From Opisthocomus hoazin (Eukaryota; Chordata; Aves; Opisthocomiformes; Opisthocomidae): 64,000 bases of DNA. The notes under the pieces are model-generated. The model worked only from the letters and a program-made list of their open reading frames with translations, was not told where the DNA came from and made no database searches. Position numbers and translations under genes: made by a program. The number at the start of each line of letters is the position of its first letter. The first letter of the stretch is position 1. Below are positions 33,431-47,264 of the stretch, piece by piece. The stretch spans positions 3,038,001-3,102,000 of the forward strand of contig NC_134443.1 in assembly GCF_030867145.1 (NCBI RefSeq). The letters are read 5' to 3'.

Positions 33431-34420
33431 ATTTTTTTTGTCTGAAATTCTTCTGCACTGTGGCTGGAATTATGTCTATCACTGAGAGACGATGTGCAAT
33501 GTTAGATGGCAATTCGTTTGCTGAAAACTTTTGTGAAAGCTCTGAATTTCTCTCAGAAAAGACTTTTGAACTGCAAGGTAGGGAAGTTACTTGCAAACGA
33601 TTAGCTGCATTACAAAAGACAGATATTATAGGTGTAGAACCACTTTCTGTTTTGTGAGGACAACAGAAGAATGAAAAGTAAACTAGTGGTGTATTCCTTT
33701 CCCATTCATACTCTGCACCGTGTTCCTACCAGTCAGCCATGATGCGCAGGGTGATGTACTAAGCACGCACCACGAAATGTGGCTAGTGCGCTCATGAGAG
33801 CTGCTGTCTGTGGGCAGCCCGAGGGCATCCTTCCTCCTGTGACCTCGGGGAAGCTCTGCACAGTGTATGCAGATGCGGGCACGCGTGGGCTGCACATTTC
33901 TCCACACTGCCAGCTGCACCCAGCTATTCATGTCTTGCTTCGGGCTTGGGGCAAAGTGCTGGAAAGTTGCCCTTGTCCTGAGATGTATGCGGCAAAATTG
34001 GAGCTGAGCATTACCGAGCACTTGCTTGGACTGCTGTTACAAGCCACAACTGCTAGGGACTCAGGTTGGTCCTGGGAAGTGTCAAGTGCTCAGCTCGTGT
34101 TTAATGACATTGCGTGGAAAAGTATTCCTGGGATTTAGAGACGTGCACTCCAAGAAGGAACAGGAACACCTATGACCAAGGATAAATATCCCAACCCAAA
34201 TCATTCAATGATTCTATACATTCAGTTGATATGGAAAAGGAGAAGGAAATTATTATATGGTAATGAAAACCAGAAGACATACTGTGGTACAGAAGATTTA
34301 TTTGGAAAGAGACAGCTTTTCTACAATTCTGGAACAAAATTGTACCGAATACAAAGACCATCCTTCCAGGGGTTCAGTGAGGCTCTGGCTAATCACCAGG
34401 GTCAAAGTGATGCGGTCTAT
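33431..34420. other. Intergenic, no gene seen
   Basis: AT-richer unique sequence between the array and K14. Short open frames have no recognisable motif. Confidence 0.6.
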
Positions 34421-34772
34421 AAAAACTGTTTATTCTCCTCTGGCGCAGTTGCTGTGTGCAATTTCTAGCACCCTAAGTCACCTCTCTAAGTTCAGTGTCA
34501 ACAACATAACTGAAATAAGACGAAGCACAATGTAAGCAGATGACTAAACTGGAAAGCCAGAGGATAACAGATTTAAACTAAATGCAAAATGAGAAAACGC
34601 ACACATGAGCCTGCCTGCCACAGGTGCTGAGTATTTGCAGTTCTCATTCTTTCCAGCTGAAGCCAGACAACAGCCAGCACTCAGGCTGGTGCCTATTAGC
34701 TCCACCCTCAATTTACATCTCAAGTTTCCTTTGCTGCTTCTTTAAATTGCTCTGTGCATGCCCTGGCTGAGC

Positions 34773-35180
34773 TTAGTATGTCCACCGTTTCCCAGAGCGA
34801 TATGAGTTGCATGGATGTGTCCATTGGGAAGAATAGGTGTAGGAATATTTTGGGGCACACCGTGGCTCAGGTCGGGCAATGACTGGAGGAGCAAGCTTCT
34901 CAACTGCTGCCTCCAGCCTCCCTGCCACCTCTGCTGGCAGAGCTGCTGCGGCGGGGGGTTCTGCCAAGGCCACCTTGGAGGGCTCTGAGGCTCCCACGAC
35001 GGTTTGCTGCGGGTAGGTGGTGAGGATGGGCCCTGGAAAGGTGACAACAACGGGTGGTGGGTATATGATCACCCGGGAGTCACCGCAGGCCACGACGCAG
35101 GGCTCGTTGCTGCTGGTGGCCAGGGGCTGGGGACACTGTGCTTCGCAGGGGTTGGTGCATGCCAGCTGGTCGGAAGACAT
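34773..35180 (-). CDS. K14, atypical beta-protein with Ala/Pro/Glu tail, 135 aa
   Basis: The N-terminus has C8, C12, C16, the NEPC signature at 25-28 and a clear core box at 28-63 ([18 protein letters not shown] then [12 protein letters not shown]). This places it firmly in the corneous beta-protein family. After residue 64 the Gly/Tyr tail is replaced by an Ala/Pro/Glu/Lys-rich segment (about 64-105) and a Tyr/Ser/Trp/Arg-rich end (YSYTYSSQW to GKRWTY) lacking the terminal CGPC. Start chosen at ATG 35180; the in-frame extension begins with TTG. The leader intron is probably 35224-37135. Candidate poly(A) signals (reverse complement) are at 34429-34434 and 34298-34303. Its tissue role is unknown to me; it may be one of the single-copy epidermal beta-proteins beside the scale and feather clusters. 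Confidence 0.9.
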   Translation of the reverse strand: MSSDQLACTNPCEAQCPQPLATSSNEPCVVACGDSRVIIYPPPVVVTFPGPILTTYPQQTVVGASEPSKVALAEPPAAAALPAEVAGRLEAAVEKLAPPVIARPEPRCAPKYSYTYSSQWTHPCNSYRSGKRWTY

Positions 35181-35223
35181 TGCCTGGCTGTGGTGGGGGA
35201 GTGCCTGCAAATTATTTGTAGAA

Positions 35224-37135
35224 CTAAAAAAGAAAAAAAAAATCCATGTGCTTGGTTATTGATGCATCTAAGATTGGCTCTAAGAGGTCTTTAGACACAG
35301 ATAATTTGGATAAAGACAGCAGATGAGCTCCTTCCATTGCATCTGCTACGTTTTTCTTAGCCTGCATCTATTTGTCCTTTCTAGTTTGCTGCATTAGGCG
35401 TGCTCTCTTTACTTCCCTTTCTCTAGGAGTAAAAATCCTCCCCTTTGTTGGCATCCTGCCTCCAAAACAGGCATCTGCTCTGAAACCTCCCAGTCCTTTG
35501 TCATATTTCCTGGAGACAAGTTTGAAATTCTTCCCACAGTATCTCTTTTCCTCCCACACACTGCTTCTCAGGGCAGTGCCTACAGTCTGTGTCTTACAGA
35601 TGGGGTGGAAGGGAGAAAGTGGGGAAAAAAATCTGGATTCTCAATAGATTTGAGTGTTGAGAAATCAATTTAGCAGCCTGCTTAATTTTCTATATTTTCC
35701 TTGCAGATTCCTGTTATTATCAGGCATGAAAAAGTTCCACTAAAACACAAAACAATGAAAGGCTAAGAATAAATAGGGGTTTAAAAATACTGGTTTAATA
35801 AATAAGACATTACTTAAAATATATGTTGTGGTGGTATTGTCAACCCATGTAAGAAAATTACAGCTTCAGCTAGGGTACACACATTTAATGGTATTTAATT
35901 CTTTCTTCAGATTACATCTTCACTTAAAAACTATTTCTCTGTGGTATAGGATCACGATATTTTTAAAGACTTGTAAAGCAATGATATCGTCTAGTGATAA
36001 ATAAGGCAAAAGTACTGTTTTATTCTCAGTTAAGTCCTGTGTCCTGCAGTATACTAGAGCTGCTGTCCTGAAAAACATTTAGAAGATGAGGACTAGGGGA
36101 CATGGCAGCTTTGCAGTACTCCTTGCAATAAGTAAACAGAAAATGCAGAATTTTCCAAAGGCAGATGGTGGCTAATTTGGAGATAATCTCCAAAATCACC
36201 AAGTCTTATCTATGGAGAAGTAGTATACAGGGTCCTAAAATCTGCAGCAAGCAATACTTTCTAATAAATGAACTATTATCTTGCCTAGCATAAAGTAAAA
36301 CTATCCTGAAAGCTACTTTCCTCTGCTTCAGAAGCTCAGTGTTATTTTGCACTGGGTGCTAGCAGTGTGCCGGCACAGGGGAAGGGGCAGGGCAAAGCGC
36401 TGTCTGATCTATTTACTTGTCTCGACAGTATTCAGAGGAAAGCAAAAGTATCCTTCAATGTATCATTCTGAGGAGGAAAAAAAAAAAGGCAAAAAACCCT
36501 GCATAGTATTTTCCCCCAAATACCCTCAGGTTAGACTGTAGCTTTGACCTAAAAAAAAATGCTTAATTTAATCTCTGAACAAAAGACATAAAAATACTAG
36601 CGAAGTTCTAATGGTTAGCAATGAAAGCTAATTTCCACGGTTACATTAAATAATAGTATCTAATGATCGCTTGGTGTAGCTCACTGTAACTCCAATTAAA
36701 CTAGCGAAGGATGGGCACGTTACCAACAGCAGCAATGCTCCTTGTCTATTGCTACACAGAACCAACTTTGAACAAGGATTTTACTTCAATAGTTATCTAT
36801 GAAATCCCCCCACCTAACAACTGCTGAATCCCCTAAGCATGCCTTACATACAAATAAAATGTTCAAATCTATTCTCAGAGCTCTTCTGAAAATTTTTCAG
36901 AAATAAGAGGTTGAAATTCCTAATTTTCCCATAAAATTAACAGCCCAAAGCAGTCTTGAAAAGCCCTTGCTTTTATTTTTACATCCTTCATCCAGCATAG
37001 AAAACATTTGCAGAAAGATGCTTACTAATGTCTCCAAGAGAATATTTCTGCAGGATTTAGTCCCGATTTTAACAAAAATTAATGCTAAAGCAAAATTAAA
37101 CTCAAGGTTTTTATAGTTTGTCAGATCAGACTTAC
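35224..37135 (-). other. K14 leader intron (predicted)
   Basis: Donor GTAAGT at 37135-37130. The acceptor is most likely the T-rich tract ending TTTTTTAG at 35225-35224; TTTGCAG ending at 35205 is an alternative. The sequence inside is AT-rich and I see no gene or mobile element in it. Confidence 0.65.
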
Positions 37136-37340
37136 TCAGTGTACCGGAGAGAACAAGTCAAGAGAAGTAGCTAGAAAAGTCTTGCGCGGATAGAGTATTT
37201 ATAGCCTTTCTCAGATGGCCTGGAGGAGCTGAGTCACCCTTTGTAGAAAGGGCCGTAATTACTTATGAAGCAAACTTTGTTGCATGTATTACTCCTGCAG
37301 TTGCAGTAATTGTTCTGCTCACTGTTTATGATTATCTACA
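37136..37340 (-). promoter_or_regulatory. K14 promoter, exon 1 and conserved upstream element
   Basis: The TATA box TATAAATA is on the minus strand at 37196-37203. Exon 1 is about 37136-37172 and ends CACTGA before GTAAGT (donor 37135). Upstream, 37232-37335 is shared with the K15 promoter, including a GCAAACTTTG-TGCATG core followed by ACTCCTGCA. Confidence 0.75.
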
Positions 37341-40300
37341 GCTGAGTTAGGTAATAACAGAAAATGCAGATGGTAACTTGCAAGTTCTTTTCATCCTGAA
37401 ATTTCCTTGTTTTACTCTGCTGATTTCATTAAGAATTAAAAATACTCTAAGAATTAATAGGCTTCTGGTGACTTATCTTCGCTAAAAACATGACTGCGCA
37501 GGGAGTCTCAGATGTCAGTGGCACTGGGTGTCAGCACGCACAAAATTGTTGTCTTGCATTTCCAGTAAGGAAAATCATCTAGTATTTGTCTCCATGTCCA
37601 GATAAAGCTCTGGAAACACAGGACTTCTTTTTCATCCGATATAGCGATAATGAGGTTTACAGATGTACTCTTACCTAAGCCAGAGGAAGTATCCGGTGCA
37701 AAAACTTTAAGAAAGCTACACTAGCACAGACTTATCTTTTAAATAAAGGTGAAGCCATCTCCAATTATGAAGCTTAAAATGAGGAGTTGATTAAATAACT
37801 GTTTTACATATTTCCGCATGAGGTCAGGGCAGTCTAAATCCACTAGGATATGATTGCTATTAACATAAAATAATTTCCGTCTATGACAAACTAACAGACG
37901 TTTGTGAACTTCTTTGAAATCTTGTTCCCTGATGTCTCCAGAATATTCCTGATAAGCTGCACAGCCCAGGGGATCTTTAGGGGTGCCTCAGAAAATAAGA
38001 ATAATTAATATCATAAATGCATCGTGTCCTAAACACCGTGGTGGTTTTAAATCCATTTCAATGTGTTTGGCTTCTTTGCACGAAGCTTCCCTCCGGAGGG
38101 AAAAGTGAGTGTGGTGAACTGACTGCTGGGAAAGCGGGTCTGCTGCACGTGCGCGTTGACAAGGTCCTCCCAGTGGCCTCTGCCACCGGAGGGAGCCCCT
38201 GTGTCCGTGGGAGCCTCCCACCACGCACAGCACCTCCATGGGCACAGGGGCTGAGTTAAGCCCATCAGTACCGGCTGGGGTGGTGGTCAGCATGTTGGTA
38301 TGTGCCATGGCAGAGGCAGCCTCAGGTTGTCATGATTTATCCCTAACAAACTAAGGTGAATGTTGTGTTTGTCAGAGGAGCTCACACTTCAGCTGAAAAT
38401 ATAGTTTAGATTCTTTTTTCTTCTCCTTCCTAAGCTTTCAGTGTCTCTTGGTTCTAACTCTTCAGTAATTTCTACCTGGAAGACATCTCCCCTCCAAGGA
38501 TGCACCCCAAAGCTGCTATTTCAAAACACAGGTATTGAAGCACCTACAGCAAGTATGAAATTCGTCTTGCAGAAGGTTCTAGCTGAGCGCTCTAGAGTCT
38601 CCTATCCGTTGATCTGTGGTGTCTGGGAGATCCTTCACAGAACTAGGAACAGAATCCCAGCTGCCATGTTAAGGTGCAGTCCCTTAACTACGAAGTAATG
38701 AACTCTTTTCAAAATTTTCCAATAACGTAGCAGTATGGTACAGAGTCTTCTCCTCTCCGCCCAGTTTTTGTGTTGTGCTCTAGAGTGACTAACAAAGTTA
38801 ATAAAAGGCAGAGGATAACGCAGACTGCATACACCACAATACAGAATGTTAATATTGTCAGCACCTATTAATTTTAAACTGTTTTAGAAGATTATATCCT
38901 TGTGTAAGGCAGGGACAGCAGTAATAATGGCTTTTGCCTAGTGAAGATACAGTTTTTGCAGTCAAACCAGTTCTGTTCAGAGCACAGAAGTTCTGTTTGT
39001 AAAGCTGAGTCAAGAGCGCTTGCTAGGGAAGACATAATCAAAGGAAAATGCTTGTGGATGGATGCTTTGCTGAAGTAGCTCTGCAATATTCATTCTCCTC
39101 ACTTCAAAGTGGCTCCACTTGCTTACATCACCTGAACACTGATTTTATCAGCAAGAATTCTGCTCATTAGGCAAGTAGGAACTGAAATACAGGTCCAGAT
39201 CAGTAGCAAGAGTTAATTATGTATTTGTGTATAGATCCACTGTTTTTTACACTATCAGAAACTCTGGCTTTCAGCTTTTGTATGAACTACAAGTGAAAGT
39301 TGAGTAAACGAAAATTTGAGGCAGTGAATCATAGTCTAATTAAGACAATGCCAGAAATGACCTTGGTATATCTCCTTTAAGGTGATACTATTGCCCAATG
39401 CTAAGCGTCTCCTATAGCTATTATCATAATACAACTCTTTGCATAGGCAATGTCTTCAGTGTTTGTGAAACTTTCTCAGTCCTCAGAACGTTCCCATGGT
39501 GTTTAATTACGCAGGGAGTTTCCAGAAACACCTCATAAATGCTAATTTATGGCAGAAGGAGCATGATTTAATGAAACTACAGCTACTGAAAAACTATGGA
39601 CTGGATATAGGATGGGGTGAAGGATGGTCTTCAAGCGTGTTTGCCAGCTGAAGAGAACAGATCCTTTTCTGAAGGTCTTTTGGTAGTATTTGGTGGGTAA
39701 AAGGGGGATATCTTCTTGCATGAGGGCCTCATGATGTGAGCAATTGCTGCCTGGCTTCTTGCTTGCCAGCCTTGTCAGTACCCTCATAGGTGTGGGAGGC
39801 TGGGCTTCACTGGCTTTCCTTTGTCTTTCCCAACACATCTCCAGGGCTTAGCAGACCAGTGAAAAACACCTAAATGCAGTAGGAGAATCCAGCACTTGTA
39901 CTGTTTGTTCACTTCTAGCTGGGATTAAATTAGATTTTGAATACTGAAAAATGACAAAGGGTTTTGAACAAATTATCAGTTGGCATGATAAACTTAGAGG
40001 AAATAAATATTGAAGGAACACAGAAGGAAAGGGAATGAAGGGATTAGGGTAGAAGACAGACACCTCCTTCACCACTTGCTGACCAGAACTGTACTGAAAT
40101 ATATTGTATTACAAGAAAATGGGTACACTGGCTTATTCAGAGCAGGAAAGCAAATTAAATTATTTAAATGACATAAAATCTGTTTCAAGTATACTGATGT
40201 TGCATGCTCTCCCTGATCCCAGCATGTTGTATGTTTTTTAAATTCTGTTTCTTGATGTATAGGTGGAAACCAGAGTCATGCAGACATGTTTGTAGGATGC

Positions 40301-43300
40301 TGTGTTAGCTCTGTAGTATTTGGTCTCCACAGCTCCCTCTGGTTGCCCCACACAACATTACACACCGTGCCTTGCTTTTCCTTTAAGTCTTGATGTTCTT
40401 CTTTTTCTCACGTGCTTCTCAAGTACCCACCCCAACTCTTCATTGTACGGCATTCGCCAGCAGCACATAGGCAGCAAACTCTTTTCCTTCTGTCAGGAGT
40501 AAGCCTTTGCCTTAAGAGAAGTGTTGTCTTTCTTCAATATGCATATAAATATGGATGCTGAAGGTGCTGATTGGTTTCCTAGAGATAGATAAGAAGCAGA
40601 CCAGACTGGGTTACAACTCTGTACATCAGCTTTATATTACCTGTAATGTCATATTCAAAATGAAGGTTACATTGTGTTGGCTATGAAATAGCAACCGAAG
40701 GGATGATCCCGGAATGGGATCATATATCTAGGGTCATCAGTCTGACCTGTCAAAGTGTGGTGAAGGAGCTATTGTCACAGTTCATAGATCAGGAATAGAT
40801 GCACAAAAGGCTGAACTGTCATTCCAGGTGAGCACAAGTTAAGGAGAAGATGGAGCTGGGCCATTTGTGGATACGTATGGTGGGGCAATGAAAGGTGATG
40901 GATATAAACTGGAACAGGAGAGGTTCAGATTAACATAAAGAGGAGGAAAAAAAAAAAAGAAAAAAAATTGCCCATGAAGGAAACCCTTGGGACCGTGGTT
41001 TAAATTTGGAGTTGATCCTGTTTTGAACAAGAAGTTGGATGAGAGACATAAGAAAATGTTGGAAATGCAGAATTAGATCCTCAGCTGGGGCAGGTTGGCT
41101 TTGTCAAGTCTTAACATCTCTGTCATTTTCAGTCAAGTTATCTAAAACATGCAGTGTGTAGATCTGAAACGTTGCTTTAAAACACAGTTATTTCTTAATG
41201 AGCAGTGAAGATACAGAATCAGTCTTGGCATATAAAAAGAAAGGATAATTTTTAGTTGTGTGGCATCAGAGCTTGCTGAAACGCTGATGATTTGTAATAC
41301 TGTTGTATGGTGCCTGTAGCAAAAGTTATAGAGCCTTCATGAAGTTCTTTGAGAGTATTTATACTCAGCCTTCCACAGGATATAGTTAACAAGTGAATTT
41401 TCCCCCCAGGGGAATCCCACGCATTCATCTCAAATTTTAAGGACGTTTCTGGCATGGAAACCTGAAGTTATTAAATCAGGAGCAAACCACAGGAATGTAA
41501 ACAAATTATGCAGGAGAATGAAGAAAGTATTTTTGGCAATCTGTGGGTGTAGCAGCTAAATCTGATGTGAGTCATCCTGTGTCCTCCCTGGCAGACCTCA
41601 GACGTGGGATGGTTACAGGGTGAGAAATGCTGTCCAGCACACAGACCTCTGCTCCCATGTTACCTGCCCGGGAGGGGCTGACTTCTAATGGCAACAGGAA
41701 TACTCCAAGCTCAAGGGCTAGAACTAATGGTGACCGTATTAACGAAGTATCATGAGTGAAGCTTCTATGTGTAGTTTAAAGAGATATTATTACTCGATAT
41801 TTGAACGTGAGGAGTCTGATAAGATACGGTTTGATTCATCCCATTGATTTGTTCCAAGGTTTTGTGCAGGAAAAGCAAAAACATGTTTGAGATGAGGATT
41901 TTGAGCTTGTTTCTTCTAAATAACTGTAGGTAGGTGTTATTGCTTGAAAGTTCCTTGAGAGGGCAGACCAAAAACTTGGTATGAACAATGTAGAAGAAAC
42001 TGCAAATTTAGGAAATAAGCAAAGAACAAGAACGTATATAGTAAGAGTGGTTTATCCTGGTCCTGTGCGTAGGAGAAGCTCTCTGAAACTGGAGAGGGAG
42101 AGAGAAGGATATTAGGGAGAATCAGGAACAGAGCGTCTGCTGCATGGAAAGGTTTTTGAAGTGATGAACAATCCCTTTGTGCATTCAAGGCTTATCAGAT
42201 GGACCTGATCTAGATGAATAGCTACTTGATAGGAAAGATCTGATTCCAGGACGTCTAAACTAAGTTACATGATATCAACTTTATAATAGGTACTTTGCCT
42301 ATGCAAATTAATACAAAACATTTGACAAGTATTTCAGAACTCTTTCCTTGAGGACACTTGGAAGTTTCCCAGTGAATGATTTTGCCCTGGCTGACCCTCA
42401 GAGAGGCAATTCCTGTGCTAGAGGTAGTTGGGAGTATAAATCTGACTAAATCAAAACCCAGGGTGTATGGACACTGTGTATGGGAATAAACCCACATTTT
42501 TAGTATGCAGTCTGGGCCTGAGTGATCCTTCCCCTTCCTGCAGACTGCAGCCATGCGGAGCTTCCCAGTGCTGACACCAGTGCTGCACACGCCTGCCCTC
42601 CTTTACAGCATGGTTATTGCCCAAAGCTCTGGGCCACACAGCAGCTGAGTGTACTCACAGCAAAATTACATGTGGTGTATATATATATTCCAGGTCATTT
42701 GCGGTTATGTTGACCAACACAAGTTTTGCAGAGATCTTGGAGTGAGAAAGGACAGGCACCATCACCTTGTTACAGGCATTGGTCCAAATGAGCAAGGATC
42801 TTCCATTGCAGACAGGAGCACCAGCATCACAGCTAAATCTGTAGGACAGGTGTGGTGCTGGTAAAAAACGGTGTGGCTTTAGTGGTGGATGGTAGCTGCT
42901 AGCGGTTGACTTGCTGATCTGCTATTAAATAGACCACTGCTGGAGATGAGTTCATGGGGCTAGACTGTTAGAGAGTACCGATATTCAAAACACATGAATA
43001 GCATGTGTTCGTGCACAGTGGAAACCAAGCATAATGCATACTGGATTGCTGAAGGGAAGCGAGATGTCTGGCTTCTGCTGCCTTGGAGTTTGTCCATGCA
43101 CTTTAAAAAGCATTGGAGTATGTATGGCGCAATTGGTTTAAAATTAAAAAAAGCTTTTTATGAAAAAATGCAAAATAATGATCTCGCCTGAAAAATGCTG
43201 CTCGCCAGCATCCTATTTGTATTTCTAAAGGATAGGTGTTGCTCAACATCTGGATGTCTAAATCCAAAGGCAGAGGCGTAGTTTTGCAATGCTGTGCGTG

Positions 43301-44900
43301 TGTACAAATATAATTAATGTTGACGAAACACTCTGAAAACTTCAGAGATATTTGTTGTTACTGAAAGGATCATACAGGAGCCAGCTGAAGTTGGGGTTGA
43401 TTTATGGAAAAAGAATTTGCAGATTTAATTTGCAGACTCCAAGAGCTTGTGTAGATTAGTGTGGAGAATATGTTCTGAGGGATGGGGAAGGCTGTTGGAA
43501 ACTCAGTCCCCTGGAAATTCCAGTGGGTAAAAGGTCTCTGTTTTCAAGTCTTGGGAGGTAGCAACTCTCTGACTTTGACTCTGTCTCTGACTTAAGGGTG
43601 TGAACATTGATGTAATTTTTCATGGATGTAGTGCTATAGGCCCAACCAAAATTTATCCACTTATATTTGTGCTTTTTTAATATTTTGAATGCTCAGAATT
43701 ATGAGGGAGGGGAAAAAGTGGTTGATCCTTCTGAGTCACAGAGCATAGATAATTAAAAGCAGAATCCCTCCTCTGCTGGGCTCTTGGAGGGAACATAAGC
43801 ACATTAATGTTCAGCCTAATAACTCATTAGTCCTCGCTACTACTGTGTCTTGCCCAATATCTATATATATGCTTTGCACTAGTAAGTTGCACATATCCAC
43901 GTTGCAGATTCTTCTTGCGCAAGCTCTCCCAACAAAGTGACCTAGTGAGAGGGTTGCAGTGCCTTGCTGCTGCCTTTACGTGCTTGGTCAATGATTTTTG
44001 TCCTGTTCTTAGGAAATAGCCTTGAGAGGCTGGAAAACTCATTCTAGTGCTTCAATTAATACATAAATCTGTATCTGCTGTGCAGGCACCTGCACTTCTG
44101 AGACACTTGGAAGGAGTGTGGAGGTGGCTCCATGCTGCTTGCAGCCAGACAGATATCTGTGGGCTGGCACTGCACTGTGCTGGGCACAGCACCCTCCAGA
44201 GACAGTGGCGTCTTTCTTCCATGCAGAAACGCAATTGGAATGAATTCTTCAAAAATGTAAAAGCTTAGAAATATTGAGTGGTGATTTAGTTCATGCTGGT
44301 GTGGGTGTTGAGCCTTGGGAAGGTGACAATGCCACCTGTCCTGGGACTTACAAGGGTTCAAAAGCAAAGCATACAGAAAAAAGGAAAACCAAAAAGTGCA
44401 TGCTGCATGACAATATTTAATGGGAATGCGAAGCTGAATATACATGCGCAAAATTAGATGGATAGGATGTAATCAAAAGATTTCCAGGACTTCATGAGGG
44501 TCTACAATGAATCTCCAGTTTCATGATTTTGTGTAATAATTTTTCTTTGATCAGAAGCATTTTACAAAGAAATCTATTATTACAATTGCTTGAAGTTATA
44601 TTTTTGCCCTGGCTTGCATCAAGTGAGAAACAGGCAGAAAAATAAGCTGGGAAACTATTACATCATGGGTCTAAGCAGAAATGAAGCACAAGAAAGACTT
44701 ACAAATGCCTAATTTTAAGAAATGCCAAGTAGATCTGATTTTTCTTTTTAATGGTAGATGCTGGTTCAGCAAAGTAAACAAGTGAATATGAATTTTGACA
44801 AAATTTCATTTTGGAACCCAAGATTTTCAGTAATATAACTTTGAAATATTTTCTGTTTTTTATTTTGAGAGAAATTGATAATGAGAAGTCAATGTTGGCA
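37341..44900. other. Gene-poor AT-rich spacer
   Basis: 7.5 kb with only short open frames, none showing a beta-keratin core, Cys pattern or other known domain. A 19-bp sequence at 41777-41795 recurs exactly at 54479-54497. I see nothing else that can be named. Confidence 0.6.
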
Positions 44901-45211
44901 TAAAAACTTAAATTTATTGAGATACATTTTTATCAAACCAAATATATATTTTTGAAAATCTTGTTTCTTGGAAGATACTGTGTTTTTATTTCATCTTAAT
45001 TTTGAATAAGATCAATAGTAGAATTTCAATTTCTTGTCGTTTGGAAATTCTAGTCCTCATGCAGGAAGCCATGCTTTTATTGACTCCAGTGGTAACGATG
45101 GGAGCTCAGCACTTCTATAATCCATTATCCATAAACTTAGTCATGATCTGTTTTACTGTTCAGTTCCACTTTTCACTTGACCCACAGATATCCATGCTGG
45201 ATTTAGGTTGT

Positions 45212-45580
45212 CTAGCAAGTTCTATAACCAAAAGGTTTGGACAAGAGAGGAGAAAAAGCATTAAAGTTTCCTGTATCATAAAATGGTAATCCTGAGTTAC
45301 GTGCTGTCCCAGAACCACACATACCCCTAAACCCATTAGATCCCCTGGAACCGAACAAGTTTCTGATATCAAACAAAGCAGTAGATCCCACTATGGTTTG
45401 CTGAGGGAAAGTGGTGAGAGTTGGGCCAGGATATATCACAGAATATGGTGGCAAGTCAGGGTCCACTATGTCGACTACTGTATCGGGGTATTTTACGACA
45501 CAGGTCTCGCTGGAGGTGAGGGCAAATGGCTCAGGGCACATCACCCCCGGCGGCAGGCAGCACTCATTGTAGGGAGCCAT
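45212..45580 (-). CDS. K15, divergent beta-protein with altered core, 122 aa
   Basis: The head MAPYNECCLPPGVMCPEPFA resembles beta-protein N-termini. The core is recognisable from ETCVV through IYPGPTLTTFPQQTIVGST but contains an unusual acidic stretch (PDTVVDIVDPDLPPYSV) where others have [13 protein letters not shown]. The tail is Gly-poor (LFGSRGSNGFRG) and ends GYRTC with a single terminal Cys. The ATG is 16 nt into exon 2, after acceptor TTTCAG; the leader intron is 45596-47264 (1669 nt). The reverse of AATAAA is at 45076-45081. The preserved frame, splice sites and TATA box indicate a working gene. Expression site unknown. Confidence 0.88.
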   Translation of the reverse strand: MAPYNECCLPPGVMCPEPFALTSSETCVVKYPDTVVDIVDPDLPPYSVIYPGPTLTTFPQQTIVGSTALFDIRNLFGSRGSNGFRGMCGSGTARNSGLPFYDTGNFNAFSPLLSKPFGYRTC

Positions 45581-45595
45581 GTGACAGATCCAGAC

Positions 45596-47264
45596 CTGAA
45601 ACACAGGGGGGAGGGAGAAAAGGCAATCGTTAGTCCATCAAGAAATATATATATTAGACATCAAGATTTTGGGAAGACAGGGTTGCATGCTGGATATTGC
45701 AATTGCTGGCAAGGAGGGGAATTACAAGGTGTCCAGGTGATAGTTCAATGTTTGTCCAGTTTCCTTTCCCCAGCCAGTAACTCTTATCTTTCATAAGTAA
45801 TCCTTTTGATCTTCATTGCTTCAATATCTATGATCTTTTCTAGATCACCACTATCTTAATCCTAAGACACTCTTGTTCTATTGCTTCTCTTCTTCACAGG
45901 GTTTTCAATGTGTTGCACTGCTATGCCTCTCTCCTCCTATTGCCAGTTCAAACCCTGCTGAAAACCATAACCCCAACTCATCTCCATGTTTTAAACTTCA
46001 GTTTTAATCCTCACTGCACTGGTAAACCAAAACGTAGGGGTGAAGCTGGTTACCTCATGTCACCTGGTAAGAAGTGGGACAGTATGATCTGGGCTGGAGA
46101 TACACCCATCTTTTATTAGTCTCATTATACATCATCTGGATTACAGTATCTTATATTTGAAAGAACATAGCTCTTTAAAACTGTATCTGATATCAAGGCC
46201 AGATTTTCGTGGGCATTGTATAATTATAGATTACCAGGCTGTCCTTGCCCTGAATTGTGCCCACACTAATTAGACAAGGCAAACAGAGTGAAGGAGAAGT
46301 GATAATTTTCTTCACTTCATAGGTATGAAACTGATATGGAAGAGATGAAGTGCTGCCATAAAGTATGAGCCTGAACTAATTTCCCAAATGAGTCCCCACA
46401 TTTACCCCAGGAGTCTGTGGGAGAGACAAAATTCAGGGGAGATTTCTGGTGCTTCCATCTAAACATCTCGTTTTAGCCACCTGCCATTGTTGCCTTCTCT
46501 AATCCTCAGGGCTGTGTCTTCAGCTTTTTCCAACTGAGGATGTGCCTTGGACTTGAAGTTAAGAAAAAGACAACAAAAGATTCTGCCATCTAAAGAGCTA
46601 GATCCGAAACATCTAGCTTTGCCTTTGGGAAAAGAATAGCTGTCACAGATCAGTCTAAGGGTGAAGATCCTTGAACGTTGCAGAGCAGACAACTTGTCAA
46701 AGCTCTTCCTAGTACTCTTGGAAAGAGGTCAAGCAGGAGCACTTGTACATCCCTTTTAGATTTGGAATTCAACACTATCAATATACTTTAAACAAAAAAC
46801 AACAGTAAAGTGGCTTTTTAGTAAGAAAACTCTGAGTTCCAGTCTTTGTAGGATTTTGAAAACATTTAGGACAAGTTCTCCAACTCAAAAGATACCATAG
46901 CTTCCTAGAAGAGAGCTGAGGGTGAGAACATCATAAAAATTATTTTTTTCAATTATAATTTCTTTAATGAAACCAGGTCTTTATAACATGCAAAGAAAGC
47001 TTGCCAGTATGAAATTGAGACTAGTTTGAGTTCTGAAGGGTTTTAAATGCAGTTCTCTGTTTAAATGAACTGCTCTCCCGAGCACTAATGTAGTTTGCAA
47101 ATGCCAGCTTTCATCTTGGAATTGTAAAACTTAAATTGACTTAAAACTAAAGGACAATAGAAAGAGTGTTTCTGCAAGGAATACCCCCTTGCCATTTCCC
47201 AAGTTTAATCTATCATTTGATAATATTTAAATAGCGATAAGTAATTGATTCAAAATTGACTTAC
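45596..47264 (-). other. K15 leader intron
   Basis: GTAAGT donor at 47264 and TGTTTCAG acceptor ending at 45596. AT-rich, with no gene seen inside. Confidence 0.8.

Noticed and set aside
33313-33657. Frame over the K13 3' UTR
   Set aside because: Overlaps the likely poly(A) signal at 33405 and continues into spacer with no known motif.
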